Shown here: in pieces, positions 63,468-64,000 of the stretch
Numbering within the stretch: the first letter of the stretch is position 1
How the letters are laid out: the number at the start of each line of letters is the position of its first letter
NCBI RefSeq assembly: GCF_964355755.1
Contig: NC_092670.1
Span: 20,397,201 to 20,461,200 of the forward strand
Direction of reading: 5' to 3'
Source of the DNA: Antedon mediterranea
Lineage: Eukaryota; Echinodermata; Crinoidea; Comatulida; Antedonidae
Length of the DNA: 64,000 bases
The notes under the pieces: model-generated
What the model saw: the letters and a program-made list of their open reading frames with translations, nothing else
Databases searched by the model: none
What the model was told of the DNA's origin: nothing
Made by a program: the position numbers and the translations under genes

Positions 63468-63560
63468 TTCGTTCTCTCGAAATATTATTTCATTCGAATT
63501 CGAATTACTACTAGAGAACGAAATAATTTCCCTCGAAATTATTTCGTTCTCTCGATCATT
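63468..63560. repeat. Nested palindromes built on ATTTCGTTCTC
   Basis: ATTTCGTTCTCTCGAAAT, CATTCGAATTCGAATTAC and GAGAACGAAATAATTT...AAATTATTTCGTTCTC overlap so that the whole stretch can fold in several ways. Related single words (TTCGTTCCC, TTTGTTCTCCC) continue to about 63660. No gene is seen from there to the end of the window. Confidence 0.75.
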
Positions 63561-64000
63561 CCTTGTCTCGAAGTAGTAATTCGTTTTTTATATTATTCAG
63601 TTCTTGAAATCTTATTTTGTTCTCCCTAAATATATTCGTTCCCTCAAAATATTTTTCAGTTCTCAAAATATTATTTTGTAATATTCATAATACTGTTACT
63701 AATTTAATAATATTAACTGATAACAAAAGTTCTTTAAACAAGTAAGTTCGTCATTGTTAAAGTCAGTTCTTTTTCATTATATTTTTTTTCACAGATGCCT
63801 GATTTTTGTTTTTATTTAATAAAACATTGAATTGGTTAGTCACAATATTTGTTTTGTTTCTAGAGACTTTACATTATTTATTTATTTATCTAAAATACAT
63901 TTGAAAAATATTGTTGATGCATATTACCAAAAAAATATTTATTTTTTTATATTTTATATGGAAAAATAAACACCTTAATTGCGCATCATAATTATTCGTT

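Overview
The window is metazoan nuclear DNA: intron-rich genes with GT-AG junctions, AT-rich non-coding sequence and heavy repeat load. Four transposon classes typical of marine invertebrates are present: a tyrosine-recombinase (DIRS/Ngaro-like) retroelement, a Tx1/L1-type LINE, hAT elements and hammerhead-ribozyme-bearing Penelope-like fragments. Together with the many CTAGGCCTAG-type low-complexity tracts this suggests a marine deuterostome such as an echinoderm or hemichordate. The species cannot be named from sequence alone.

Layout. 1-6.9 kb: a 97-bp satellite (about 35 monomers, with an 882-bp higher-order duplication), then two small palindromic elements. 6.9-27.8 kb (+): the last exons of an unknown gene, then a large gene with tandemly duplicated mini-exons, an OTU cysteine-protease domain, a PHD-type zinc finger and a C48/Ulp1 (SUMO-protease-like) domain. 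A decayed hAT transposon, itself carrying a tRNA-SINE, sits near its 5' part. A 10.4-kb intron that splits the C48 catalytic domain holds a nested set: a DIRS-like element (-) broken by a Tx1-like LINE (+), which is itself broken by a 1.2-kb non-coding element. A small hammerhead retroelement lies at the intron's 3' end. 28.2-34.4 kb: a degraded Ty3/gypsy-type retroelement between two opposed arrays of a GTACCC-based minisatellite. 36.6-44.1 kb: a 7.5-kb structure bounded by a 26-bp inverted repeat that contains a 20-bp palindrome, with two opposed arrays of a 106-bp satellite and a core of another tandem repeat carrying a LINE and a ribozyme element.

The clearest single-copy genes are on the right. 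A TFPT/Nhp10-like HMG-box gene (44169-47655, +; likely INO80 chromatin-remodelling subunit) converges on HAGH (glyoxalase II, 48062-54058, -), which is head-to-head with TMEM220 (55740-60276, +). All three could be assembled exon by exon with consistent splice phases to 352, 260 and 185 residues. Their introns carry MITEs, SINE fragments, LINE tails and palindromes. A possible small membrane-protein gene begins near 62.5 kb.

The items most worth a second look are the OTU-PHD-C48 gene with its split catalytic domain, in-frame stop and duplicated exons; the hammerhead retroelement family; the inverted satellite structure at 36.6-44.1 kb; and the nested retroelement set, whose order is proved by a target-site duplication. 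All identifications are from reading motifs, with no database search.
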